Assembly: GCA_002633005.1 (NCBI GenBank)
Contig: NMRA01000072.1
Location: forward strand, 485,989-549,988
Direction: 5' to 3'
DNA length: 64,000 nucleotides
DNA from: Phoronis australis
Taxonomy: Eukaryota > Phoronida > Phoronidae
Under the pieces are notes generated by a model. That model did no database searches and was not told the origin of the DNA. It saw only the letters and a program-made list of their open reading frames with translations. This document shows positions 29,701 to 40,506 of the stretch, in pieces. Each line of letters opens with the position of its first letter. Positions within the stretch are counted from its first letter, which is position 1. A program made the position numbers and the translations under genes.

Positions 29701-31721
29701 TCCAATCCTAGATTAGATGGACCGGCTTCTGTTTTGGTATAGCTCCTTTTGAGGATTTTTTCATAAGAGACCTTAGCTGTTCTCAGAACCAGAGAGTTTT
29801 TTTGACATGTTTTCCGGTCATTGTGACTAAAATTTTGACATATGAAGAAGCAGATCGAAACATTTGCCTGATTCCAGCCAAGATGACACAACTTTTGACC
29901 TGCTGCATACCGAAGTATAATTGTTTTCCATCACTGTTTTTCACATTTAATCTATCTCTTGTGTTCTCGCTTGAAAAATTATTCGTGAAATTCAAACTAT
30001 ATGTGTTCCATCAGGTGTGTTTTCTGTAGTTCAAGTATGAGAATTTCTCTTGACATGGAACAAACCGTAGACATCCAAAAATCACGTCTATGAAACAAAC
30101 CTTGGCAGACGTAAACTACTGTAACACTGAGGCAAACTCGTTCTATACGATATTATATCTAAATCCTGACAGTAGCTAATGTTCTGACCTAAGCTTTTGA
30201 TTTTTCGACCTCGTACTGGCAGTTCAAGGTCCTGTCTAGAACCAACAAAGCACTAGGCATGAACGACTACGACGACGCGTTGTTTTAGTTGTTCTGAGAT
30301 GGATTAGCGCGTGGGAAACACAAACAGATTCTTTTTGTGTTTCCCAGGCGCTATTTGTCGCAAGAGAACTAAAACAACACGCCCTGTCGTGAAAGAGGAA
30401 CAAGGAAAAACATTGATACCGGTACACGGACAACACAACGAAAGTGACAATTTTATACATGCATAGTTTGTGGTTTGGCGCTCCCAAACTGCGAATTTGG
30501 CGCCCCTGCAATACCATTTTAGGAGTGCCTATGCCCCCGCTCCCAATACCACACAACCACTGTTTACATTTTGCAATTACAATCCTATCCCACTCAAGAC
30601 TCCATTTCAAAAACAATCACTGCAACACATGGTTTATGATTTCAAATTCCTAGAATCATCACAACTATTGGACTTTCAGGATATCAAAAGAACAAAATTT
30701 CAAATGACTCAAGCTGTTTCTCGTGCAACCATGTCCACCATGAATAACCATAATTATACAATTTGCGCTATTACATAGAAACATTACTCATTTATATGCA
30801 CACATAAACGCACGCACTCGCGCGCACGCACACACATATATAGGCGCCTAAAAATCCCCAGTTGTCTTTTTTGTACAGAGAAAATATTACGGGTAGCTGA
30901 ATTTTTAGTCCACAAATTTATCGAGGTGGTTATAATCATCTGTCCCACAGAACAAAGTACAAGTACGCCAAATCAAATGTTCAAGCATTATCTAGAGTGT
31001 TGCGCTACATCAGTACAATCGATTTTAAAGCATAACTCCGAATTTTCTGTATTAATTAGTGTATAACAATACTAGCATAAGCAAATTTGCAGAAGTTGGT
31101 GTAAAGTCAAAGTCAAAGGCTAACTCAAAATTAAACAAGACGTATGTGACATATTTGAAGAACAAATTGATCGTGACGATGGGACAATATTGCTTAAGCC
31201 CGTATTAAATAATTTAAAATCTCACCTCGTCACATGGAAAATTAATTTCACCATTAATTTTGAATTCAGAAGGATAACTTGTCAAGAAAATTGTATTTCA
31301 CAATTTTTTTATCTCCTTCCAGATGTTTTTCAAAGAGCCAAGATAGGTCTGAAATTGCTTCTTGTCATTGTCATAACTCTTTGTTACATGCTTAAAATAC
31401 TCTGGCATTTATCGAGTGGGATTTAACTCCGCCAAAAGATCGATTGACTGTCTTCGCAAGGGATCCAGAACCAATTTCGCGCCGAGGCCGATTTCAGAAA
31501 CTTAGTCTCTCCAAAGCCCAGGCACGGTATAATACAAAGAATAGGTCTCCTGCTGTTTGAAACGCGTTTATCCCTTTACTTCAAAATGACAAACTTACCC
31601 TTATTGCGATGCCAAAAAGACACAGTAACATGGTGAACACTTGTAATCTACTCCACCCACGTAGGTTTTTCGCATTGTCAGGTTCCGATGAAGATGATGT
31701 TCTTTTGTCAGAACTTTCCAT
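24111..31721 (-). CDS. Major facilitator superfamily transporter, MFSD4/NaGLT1-like
   Basis: Three exons join in phase: 31721-31599 (41 codons from the MESSDKR start), 26637-26355, and 25150-24111 (TAA at 24113-24111), giving about 481 residues. Exon 1 has a Ser-rich cytosolic N-terminus and TM1 (FTMLLCLFGIAIR). Exon 2 begins NMTYTTIGTTLADLL and continues through TM4. Exon 3 encodes the second half with further membrane segments, a long loop with NxS/T sites (NSTSQLNNTS) and CLGNCSR, and a charged C-tail ending DKNKSEQ. The exon 2/3 join gives GMISVALLATFIELCGEKY, which aligns without gaps to the GILDTGGNVLILAIWGEKG region recalled for MFSD4B/NaGLT1 and supports this acceptor rather than the longer open frame. 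That family includes Na+-dependent glucose transporters, but substrate is not predictable here; the GG of the reference motif is replaced. Exon 1 also occurs at 33877-33755, probably an assembly duplicate. Confidence 0.82.
25325..25600 (+). repeat. SINE-like dispersed repeat
   Basis: Homologous to 430-620 (TGTGATTTTATT, ACAAATCGCTAATT). It contains CAAGTTCGATTCAGC, a B-box-like block, and CGCCGAGACTTCTCTCAGAA, matching 31480-31505 in part. It lies in transporter intron 2. Confidence 0.5.
26725..26944. other. (CT)n microsatellite running into a 169-N assembly gap
   Basis: Uninterrupted CT repeats (about 26725-26775) are followed by N at 26776-26944, then CT-rich TCTCCCTCCCC. The gap is in transporter intron 1; its true length is unknown. 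Confidence 0.95.
27703..29029 (-). mobile_element. Kolobok-like DNA transposon, rearranged fold-back derivative
   Basis: Long inverted repeats (27703-28011 and 28733-29029, about 300 bp each) begin AGGCGAAGGCAAC and are bordered by TTAA on both sides (27699-27702, 29030-29033). TTAA duplications with a THAP-domain transposase are characteristic of the Kolobok superfamily. The minus-strand interior carries the 5' part of a THAP transposase (see 28030-28779). The left repeat includes an inverted copy of the start codon and first codons (ATGCCACGCTGTTGCTGCGT at 27968). So the element looks like the 5' half of an autonomous copy joined to an inverted duplicate of its own 5' end. It lies in intron 1 of the MFS gene. 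Confidence 0.8.
28030..28779 (-). pseudogene. Broken THAP-domain transposase 5' fragment (Kolobok-type)
   Basis: Starting at 28779 the minus strand reads MPRCCCVPGCTHYRL...LRRFPKDDTFRRTW, the C2 half of a THAP zinc finger. The frame then shifts and continues with YQVCGKHFLPSDYD, the C-x2-H half (CGKH), and LKKGTIPSL. After a Ser/Pro-rich linker and another frame shift comes ERKFI..., then LELFKRCQVCGEGVTRRDL, a Cys-pair segment that I associate from memory with THAP/Kolobok-related transposases (KFIVFE..L..LF..C..CG). It ends where the inverted 5' repeat begins near 28025. At least two frame changes and loss of the catalytic domain make it non-functional. Confidence 0.7.
29484..29891 (-). other. 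Unidentified 135-codon open frame in MFS intron 1
   Basis: An open frame ending ELQVDEI, with a polar, Ser/Thr-rich C-terminal half (SSVTNLQSTVFLESSQSQF). No domain recognised. It lies just beyond the Kolobok-like element on the strand of the MFS gene. It could be an exon of a nested gene, a decayed transposon ORF or chance. Confidence 0.25.
30271..30390. repeat. 120-bp imperfect palindrome
   Basis: The arms GACGACGCGTTGTTTTAGTT ... TAGCGCGTGGGAAACACAAA and TTTGTGTTTCCCAGGCGCTA ... AACTAAAACAACACGCCC pair around a 9-nt centre (CAGATTCTT). A fold-back element is likely. It lies in MFS intron 1. Confidence 0.8.
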
Positions 31722-32299
31722 CCTTGGCGCTTGTAATAGACTAGGACTGTAATGAAAAGGACTGTTTATGAGCCCAAAACAGCCTATGTCAAAAAGGTAG
31801 TCCAAATACCCCCAAATTTTTGGTCCTGTTCACTTATTGAAAACAATAAAATTGAATAAAGTTCGAAAAAATTGGGGTTTTTAAGGTAGCACTGAACAGT
31901 TATGGTGCAGCCACGGGCATTTTGTAGTCCCTAGAAAATAAGTAAAAGGGATATATGTCAGGTTTAGTGGCTGCTTTGGGTAGTGCGTTGAAAATAATTT
32001 CCCAAAGGAAAATGATTTGCTTGTGCTTTTGAACTCGTCCTGAATGAGAAAAACCAAGTTGTGGCGGCCGTGACCTACTCTTGACGCAAAATGGGGACTG
32101 CAGTTTGTTTTCAACCCCAGTCGCCTGCTGTCTGAGAAACCGGGTGCGATTTCAGGTGGCTGTCAAGTCAAATCAAGTCAAGTCATTTTATTTATTGTCG
32201 GTTAAGTGAAACAAGTGGAAAAAAACATTAGCCATAGATTAGTACGCCGAGAAATACATACAGAAGTTATAAAATAAATAAATAAATGAATATAAATAA

Positions 32300-32334
<35 letters not shown>

Positions 32335-32396
32335 TATACATATGCATATACATACACATATATATATATATATATAGATCCGGGGCATTTTTATGT
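31392..32396. repeat. 1,005-bp near-identical duplicate block, copy 1 (contains MFS exon 1)
   Basis: Matches 33548-34552 at a constant offset of 2,156 bp. By eye there is one difference (GAGTGGGATTT against GAGTGTGATTT). The block starts with TTAAAATACTCTGG and ends at a single N (32397). It contains a SINE body (31393-31520), exon 1 of the MFS gene and a (TA)n(CA)n microsatellite (32298-32374). Confidence 0.95.
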
Positions 32397-32397
32397 N

Positions 32398-33547
32398 GGG
32401 ACTGATGAGCTCTAGCTCGTCCTAAGTCGGGATTGCGAGTTTCCATGTTGGCGTTTAGTACTGAGCGTTCTGTTTCAAAATGCCTTCTCAACCTAACCAA
32501 CTGAAACAAAGTCTGTCTCATTAGATGCAATTTGTAATGCCTTTGGAGTGTTTGTGAGTGCAAATGATTTGAGAAGCCAGTAATGAATAAATAACTGCGT
32601 TACCGGCTTTAAAGGTACAATAAAGTAGTTGACGGGACACCGAGGCCGTGCGAGCTCATGCTAATTTAGTGTTTGCTGGCAGAAACTGTTGTGGAACAAC
32701 TCGATTTCCATCCCACGGCTAGATGTTAGGGGAATCTTTATTTTCGTTTACATTACTCAAATAACGATTGTCAACTTCTGCCCAGACTGTGCTGTGGCCA
32801 AAGCGGAACCCGAGTGAATTCGCGGACCCCGACGAGTAAGTAGATTTGCAGTTTCGTGGCTAATTCACCAACATAATCACGTGCACGCTCACTAATATAG
32901 TATTGTCTTGACTTGAAGTTTAGTTTCCACTGAACTTTTGCTGGTTTATGTTCGTAATGTCTGATCACTGAGTTTCCGAGCCACTGGCCGGGATAACACT
33001 GAATAAAGTCAATCCGGCCGGCCGCGACGGGCTTGATCGGGCTCCGAGCCACTAGCCAGGATAACAAGCGTTTTGTGTTTAGAACTCAAAAAATGATTAC
33101 TCTAAACAACACAGATCTAGGTTCTCCTGTCTGTATCTCACGGAAAATACTTCGAAATTATCTCCGAACAGACCCCAAACTCCTGTTAAGGACCTTATTG
33201 GCCTACCGAACTTTGTAGGCTACGGTGTGTCCAAATACCAATAAATCCGTAAGAGCAAATAAAACAACACGTTTTTATAAGAACTCGGTGTATTTTTAAG
33301 GGTTTTGCATCGAAGTTTGATGATTTATTGGTGTTAAACGATGACTTCAAGCGATAACCTGAAACCAGTAACCCGTGTTGTGAACTGCTGAACAGACTGC
33401 CTGTGAAACCGATGACGTCATTGGATAATTTCAACACCTCCGTCTGCCGTCAGGTGTCAGGTAACGCAACCGTACGTGTCGTTATTGAGTAGAACTACTC
33501 GATCTAAATTGATACAAATTAGGTTGTTTTCGGGGTGGCATGCTCCT
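32398..33547. other. Unique 1.15-kb segment between the duplicate blocks
   Basis: This sequence follows the single N and precedes duplicate copy 2. It has a TTTAAAGGTACAATAAAG block at about 32609 and ends GGTGGCATGCTCCTTTAAAA, i.e. TTAAAGG-type inverted ends of a TTAA-targeting element. Within it, CGAGCCACT.GCC.GGATAAC is repeated at 32977 and 33044. No coding sequence recognised. Confidence 0.5.
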
Positions 33548-34455
33548 TTAAAATACTCTGGCATTTATCGAGTGTGATTTAACTCCGCCAAAAGATCGAT
33601 TGACTGTCTTCGCAAGGGATCCAGAACCAATTTCGCGCCGAGGCCGATTTCAGAAACTTAGTCTCTCCAAAGCCCAGGCACGGTATAATACAAAGAATAG
33701 GTCTCCTGCTGTTTGAAACGCGTTTATCCCTTTACTTCAAAATGACAAACTTACCCTTATTGCGATGCCAAAAAGACACAGTAACATGGTGAACACTTGT
33801 AATCTACTCCACCCACGTAGGTTTTTCGCATTGTCAGGTTCCGATGAAGATGATGTTCTTTTGTCAGAACTTTCCATCCTTGGCGCTTGTAATAGACTAG
33901 GACTGTAATGAAAAGGACTGTTTATGAGCCCAAAACAGCCTATGTCAAAAAGGTAGTCCAAATACCCCCAAATTTTTGGTCCTGTTCACTTATTGAAAAC
34001 AATAAAATTGAATAAAGTTCGAAAAAATTGGGGTTTTTAAGGTAGCACTGAACAGTTATGGTGCAGCCACGGGCATTTTGTAGTCCCTAGAAAATAAGTA
34101 AAAGGGATATATGTCAGGTTTAGTGGCTGCTTTGGGTAGTGCGTTGAAAATAATTTCCCAAAGGAAAATGATTTGCTTGTGCTTTTGAACTCGTCCTGAA
34201 TGAGAAAAACCAAGTTGTGGCGGCCGTGACCTACTCTTGACGCAAAATGGGGACTGCAGTTTGTTTTCAACCCCAGTCGCCTGCTGTCTGAGAAACCGGG
34301 TGCGATTTCAGGTGGCTGTCAAGTCAAATCAAGTCAAGTCATTTTATTTATTGTCGGTTAAGTGAAACAAGTGGAAAAAAACATTAGCCATAGATTAGTA
34401 CGCCGAGAAATACATACAGAAGTTATAAAATAAATAAATAAATGAATATAAATAA

Positions 34456-34490
<35 letters not shown>

Positions 34491-34552
34491 TATACATATG
34501 CATATACATACACATATATATATATATATATAGATCCGGGGCATTTTTATGT
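33548..34552. repeat. Duplicate block, copy 2 (second MFS exon 1 at 33877-33755)
   Basis: Partner of 31392-32396, including an intact second copy of exon 1 and its GTAAGT donor. After 34552 the sequence continues (ATGAGACCTTTACTG) whereas copy 1 stops at N. This is the pattern of two overlapping contigs or alleles rather than a genuine recent duplication. Confidence 0.9.
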
Positions 34553-34629
34553 ATGAGACCTTTACTGTGGGGTTGCAAAAAAATTGTGGGGTATATATAA
34601 TGCCCCACAATTTCAGACCTATCAGAAAC
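34532..34629 (+). repeat. Inverted repeat pair, left copy
   Basis: AGATCCGGGGCATTTTTATG through TGAGACCTTTACTGTGGGGT to CAGACCTATCAGAAAC. An inverted copy with very few changes is at 37821-37916. An internal palindrome TGTGGGG..ATAT..CCCCACA is present in both. Confidence 0.9.
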
Positions 34630-35149
34630 GATCTATCAGAAAATTCTTGAATATTTTAGCAGAACTGAACACCTTGTGACGAAAACGGCATCCCTCACTT
34701 CTTCATGTGAAACAAATTATAAATGCAGTGATCTATGCTGCAACTTTACATTTGCATTCATTTGTTTGACTTATTTAAAGCTGTCTTTTAAATTTCCATT
34801 AACATGAGTTTGAAAGTTTTAAAGTTATTCTGCTACATTAAATGGTTCACCTAGTTAACAATAAAGATGTTGGGAAGAAAACTGTTGCAAATAACGAAAT
34901 GTGCAATGTTTTACAATGCTAGTTGATGTATGTCTGAAAAACAGGCTCTATGCTGACGAAATAAGAATCAAATTGACTCTGCAGTTACCTTATGAAAGAA
35001 TTAAATTAAAGTAGCCATTAATTATGACCTCGCACTCACGAGTTTAAAAAATAAAAATGCGGAAACCTTGCAGAAATATGTAGAATCTGCGAAAATGTAT
35101 ATGTATATTTCCCATAATACTTCATTTATGCGAAACTCACACCCCCTTC

Positions 35150-38100
35150 CTAAGTCACCCATGTGAAGTTGCTTGTGTCCCTACTCTGAGAAAACAAGCA
35201 AATTATATCTTCATCTGTGCCACTGTCACTTGAACTGAAAGGAGTGACAACCTTCTCATCTGAAAAAATCAAAACTGTCAATAGAAATGAAATGCTGTCT
35301 ATAGTCCTAAGGGTCTTTAGTCCGAAAACAATAGGATCTATAGCCCGAAGAGTCAATAGTCGGAATAAAAAACTTGTTAATAGTTTTTTACATTATTCCG
35401 TAATCTACAGAGTTAAATGTATTCAGGATTTCAGTTAATTTTACACCATTTTCTCCATCTTTCAAAATTCCGTAGAGCTCTGTAAAGCAGGCAAAGCTCT
35501 CTTTCGTGAAATTGCGGTTATTCAATGAAAAACAACCTGAACAAGATACGAACACTTAGCTTGATGTTGCAAAATATTCTAGGTAACTACCGAGTTGGTA
35601 ACGGCAGATAAAATTCCCCTTAATTTTACAGTGCTGTAGTGATAAAATAAGAGGTAAGTAGGCACCCAAAGTCCTTCGTGTTGCTTTGAGCGCTGAATTT
35701 TAAAAGTGCATTGAACTCTCAAAACCTGACTCACAAACATGTAGGCATATATTTTGACTCATGAGTAGGTATTTACATAGAGTCTGCAGTGGCGGATCTT
35801 GGATGTCGGAGAAAAAAAGGTCAAACAGCACATTTTCGAAGGCAAAGGTCCGCGTGCATTCCAAGTGGTCTCTGAAGGGGCCCCAAGCACAATTATAAAG
35901 GAAAATAGGAGCGTAACGACCAGAAACGATATGCTGGCAGCAACTTTCAGTCGCTCGTGGGGTGTGTCCTCAGGGCCATTCGCCCCCCCCCCCCTTTATT
36001 CACCTAAGGACGTGACACCATAACTATTTCTTTATCTTTAAATATTAATAAAAATTCCATTACTCGGCGGGCATACATGTATGCCTGGTGGTTGCGCGCG
36101 CCGAAATGTTCATCAATGATGCTGTCATCGGCGTAGCGCATTGATGGCGTAAGTTATCGTAATGAAACTACGTCCCACTATACCGTCACTTACGGCTCGT
36201 AGACGCTACATGTACGTTAAGTTAAACAGGTGGTTGGCTGCAACTACGCCCCACGTATTCCATAACTCCTAGGCCCTATGTTGAAAAGCAAAAAGGTAGC
36301 TGGTAGTTGGCTGCGCCTACATGCACCTACGCCCCACTACAGCACTGTCAGACTAATCCACCCACAGACCCTTTGGACCACTCTATCCCTTGTTGAGTCA
36401 TTTAAGCAGACATCAAAGTTACTAAGAGAATTCAGAGATATTTTTAAGTATTTTTTCACAAGGTCTGGTCTGGTGTATGTGCCCTCCTTTTAATGACAAC
36501 AGAAAATATGTTTAGTGAATACACATACTAGGCACTACGTTAGTAAAGATTTGAGAACCTGTATATTTTGGCAACTTTGACAAAACAACTTCAGTAAATT
36601 ATTTTAACCTCGACTTTCCCAAGTTTGAGATTTGGTTTTCAGTCACTGATTTCCAAGGGCTCATTTATGAGTTAAAAAAGATCTAAGGTTGATACTAGAT
36701 CACTCACAATGAATCAATGTCAAAACATGTACGAATCACTGTTTCATGCTACATTAAGTAAAAACTCACATTTACAGAACAGGCAAACAACACAGCATAT
36801 CTTTACCTTTGGTCACTAATTTTCCAGACTTGTTTGAAGTGTAAAATATTTTTTAAGGAAACGTGATTGGTTGACATTTAGGACTGAACCGGACCAAACT
36901 GTGAAAGTTAGTGAAAGATTTTACTCAATTGCCTCACGATATGTTTTAGTGTAAATGATAGTATGTACATTTGCTTTTCCAGTATTTACTTCTTGTTAGA
37001 ATTTGTAATATGTAGAGTTATTGCTTATTTATTTGATCGAGGGATTCCATCTTAAAGGGACTTTTGTATAGCGTTCCAGTCCACAAAATGGACGTTTTTC
37101 TTAGGACAATCGGTACTGAAAGGACACCCATTTGTATGGAGTTCTCTCAGAAAAGGTACCATTTCGTAGTGAATCTGGAAAATCTTACGCCAAGTGCAAT
37201 ACTTTTAATTCTTAGAGATATAAAGCATAGAAATCTACAACTCTCTGGAGTTTTTAAAGTAAAAGGAATTATTCAACTCATAACACTAAGGGGTTGGTTA
37301 GATTTTGAAATATTTTTAGGAGGGACAGATGCGAGTAATAGGCCGCATCTTCTGCATTAGAAATAGTTCCTAGAACTCTATTAAAAGCATGTTAGCCATC
37401 CATAATCATCACTCTGATACATGAATTTGCAATTACTTTAATAATCAAAATTTGAAAGACTTACCATAAACTTAGATCTCGGATGTACCATAGACTTTGA
37501 TCTCGGATGTACCATCTTCCACACAAACATTCTTGTTTCAGATAAAACGGAGTAAAACTTGTCTCAACTCTCAAACTCTAAAACGGATGTTCAACCCCAA
37601 CTCACACTATTAAAAATCAAAACCTCAGACGCTTGTTGCAGTGGTCATTACATAACAGTATACCAATGTAGGTCACATATGACACTCTGTAGCAGGACAC
37701 TCATAATAACAGTGACATCTTTTGGGAGAGACTGTACAGAGTTATATATAGGATGTTGTGATGAAACCACTGAAGTTGTTGAGAGATTACACGTGGAGGC
37801 ACTGTGCATACCAAATAACAGTTTCTGATAGGTCTGAAATTGTGGGGCATTATATATACCCCACAATTTTTTGCAACCCCACAGTAAAGGTCTCATATAT
37901 AAAAATGCCCCGGATCTGTATAGTTCTCTTAATATATATATATATGAAATTAATACAAAATTTAAAATGCTATATACATGGTTAACAAGATTGAGCAAAT
38001 TAGCACCATAGGAGAGGATATTATGTGTGATTCAAGAAATCGCAGGTTCTGCTCTTAAAGGGAGGCTCAGTCCACTCGTTTGCATACTGCACAAAAGACT

Positions 38101-40506
38101 TTAAATGCAGGCTCCACTTCGCCTCCTCTGATAAAGAGTTCCCGCACAAATTAGAGCCATATTCTCTGAAAGATCGTAGACCATACCGAGGGGTTCTGCA
38201 CTGAGGAATGTTTGTCCTATTGGATGATTTCAAATTACATGGGGTCCTGCGATCGTGAGAAGGTCCCACAGAAATGGGAGTGACAAATGGTTCAAAATTT
38301 TGAAAGCCATTTTTACAATCATTCTCTGTCTACCGAGCTCAAGAGTAGGCATTAGCTCTCAGTAATAGTGTTTCATACGAGCTAGAAAAAATCATCAAAT
38401 ACAAGTCGCAGGGCCCTACATTGGACTCGTTCAATCCTATGTGTATTGACTCGGTCACAAAAATGCCAGATTAAAGCTCCGAGTATATGGTTGTCAAAAC
38501 TGAGGTCCTCATCGATTACAACACTAAGTAATTTAACGTCCACCTCACTGATGATTTTGGCTCCTTCAACCACGAAAACAGCCCTGGATACGTTTCTGGT
38601 GTCATGAAGAAATATAGAATGAGATTTTGATGGGTTTGCTTCCATCATATTTTGCTTGAACATACACAAACATATACAAACTTCAGACGGACTAGTGACA
38701 ATCTCATTTCCAGTTCGTGACATAATACTGCCACAGTCCTTATTTCCCTTGTCTGTCAAGAAAGGTTTGATTGTGGGCCAAAAAGTCCTTATTGTTTGCT
38801 CTACACTCACATTTTGTTTTAAAATAGTCACGTATTGCCTACTTTCTGATGTCCGCAGTACGATTTCTTTGTGCACGGTATCGTTCCCAATTTTTGGGAC
38901 ACGGAAATCTTATATAACGATTGAGTGTGTAGCCTCTTTTTGTTCGAACACTTTCTTCAGGCGCTTAGTGTTCATGATGGTGGCTCACTGGCTCAAAACT
39001 TAGTCTGTTTCAGCGGTGCATGCTCGTTAATTACCTCTGTGAGCTGTCAAACAGTTTAAAATTGCCAAGCGGGCACCTGTCGTAAGGGTTGCACTATCAC
39101 CACATTTTTAGAATCTAGAGAGAATGTCTATTCTGAATCTGTTCTCAGAATTTTTCTAGCAATTGCAGGGAATGGTAATTTTGAGCACAGAACTGACAAA
39201 TTTATTCTGGGGTTTTGGTCATATTTTTCTACGCCGGGACTTTTTTATGTGAATTAACAGATTAAAAATCTGTAGCATAATTAAATTTCAGTTATCATGA
39301 GTAGTGCTTGTGAGCTGGGAATACTACATTTTTTTTGTTTTTTCAGACTCTTGATATGGACGCGAGGAAAGGACTCGTCTTCACTTAGGCGTGCGTCGGC
39401 AGAATATAACTGTAGTGTGCCCCCATGTACAGACCGGTCTTCTTTTAACCCCCGTATTCGCATTAGCAGTTCATTGTCACCCAAAAAGCGACAACTTCCG
39501 CCTTACCCTAGTTATCGGATATGTGTGTGTGGAAGCTCCCCTTAAAAGTGGGGTAAGTTGCACTTGTGCAATTTGCTCTAGGGCGGGCTGTGTGTGGACG
39601 GAACTTATGTGTTATTGAATTAGTCACAGCGCCATGATCGAGACTGCATTGCTCCGAAAGTAGCTTTTGTCCTCAGGAGATACTTGTTTATGGGCCTATT
39701 CAGATCACTGATCGCATGTTCACTCAGGTTACACATCATGAAACCACAATCAAAATAGCGTTATATAATTTGATTCACCAAAGCTAGAGTCCCGTCTTTC
39801 TGGTGTATACTTTTATGCGTTTGATGCTGACGAAAATGGACTCACTAAGTTCTGATTCATCAGTAAAATAATATGCCTTTCAATGATAGCTGCAGGTTGA
39901 AATTTGACAAAATCGACATCATCCTTCTCCCAGCAAACTTGTATACCCAGTGTCGTGTCGCAAGGACGTGGTCAAAAACAATTCTCAAGTAATGCCGTCC
40001 AGTACTGACGAAAATGGACTCACTAAGTTTTGATTCATTAATAAAATATGCTTTTCAATGATTTTTGCTGCAGGCTGAAATTCGATAAAATCAATATCAT
40101 CCTTCTACCGAAAATCAAACAAGTATACCCAGTGTGGGACTACGTAGTGTCGCATGCATGGGCGTGGTCAAAAACAATTCTCCAGGTAATGCCGTTTAAG
40201 ATCAAATCCATGACGAAAAACGTGAAAGCACCAAATAAGGCTACTGACTAAAGCTAACATTTCGTTTTCTTATGTCGAGGTTCACGATGTCCTTGTTACT
40301 TACCTTCAGTTCAACTCTGAAGACGTCCTGTTCGTCGACAGAACCTCTACGCAGCTTGCTTTGCGCACTGACAGCCTGGAGGCTATCACGGGAGATTCGA
40401 ACAAATTGTTCGCTGAAGGCGTCCCACTGGTTTATAGTGCTAAATAAGAGCCAAACATTTCCCGAGGGGCAGCGTATCAGCTTTTGAGATAGCACATCTT
40501 GAATCG
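35150..40506 (-). CDS. Tentative three-exon gene tail, product unknown
   Basis: Three minus-strand exons have matching phases: 40506-40304 (IQDVLSQKL...GSVDEQDVFRVELK, 67 codons, GTAAGT donor), 37531-37489 (NVCVEDGTSEIKVY plus one base, donor GTACAT) and 35259-35150 (EKVVTPFSSSDSGTDEDII ... NFTWVT, stop). The first has coding-like composition and a strong donor; the others are short, so chaining is an inference. The predicted C-terminus is Ser/Asp/Glu-rich. No family is recognised. Upstream exons would lie above 40506, but none is evident before the LINE remnants. The individual exons may belong to different genes or be spurious. Confidence 0.3.
37821..37916 (-). repeat. Inverted repeat pair, right copy
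   Basis: Reverse complement of 34532-34629. The intervening 3.2 kb has no recognised transposase, so the two may be ends of one element or independent copies of a short repeat. Confidence 0.9.
38021..38876 (-). pseudogene. Decayed non-LTR retrotransposon (Jockey/CR1-like) reverse transcriptase, internally deleted
   Basis: A minus-strand frame at 38876-38382 has TFWPTIKPFLTDKGNKD, the endonuclease-RT linker type, then jumps to ANPSKSHSIFLHD, VKLLSVVIDEDLSFDNHI and ERVQCRALRLVFDDFF from the RT C-terminal region. Downstream at 38269-38021 is TPRYGLRSFREYGSNL ... AKWSLHLKSFV, typical of the extreme C-terminus. The catalytic RT core is missing. Confidence 0.7.
39827..40198. repeat. Tandem duplication, about 180-bp unit x 2
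   Basis: Both units share TGACGAAAATGGACTCACTA, TGATTCATNA.TAAAATA, ATCATCCTTCT.CC, TATACCCAGTGT and GTGGTCAAAAACAATTCTC. The second unit has a small insertion. Non-coding. Confidence 0.85.

Noticed and set aside
33755-33877. Second genuine first exon or alternative promoter for the MFS gene
   Set aside because: Identical to 31599-31721 within a block that ends at an N; an assembly duplicate is more likely.
39281-39484. Minus-strand ORF as an extra exon of the tentative 35-40 kb gene
   Set aside because: No acceptor/donor pair with compatible phase was found.
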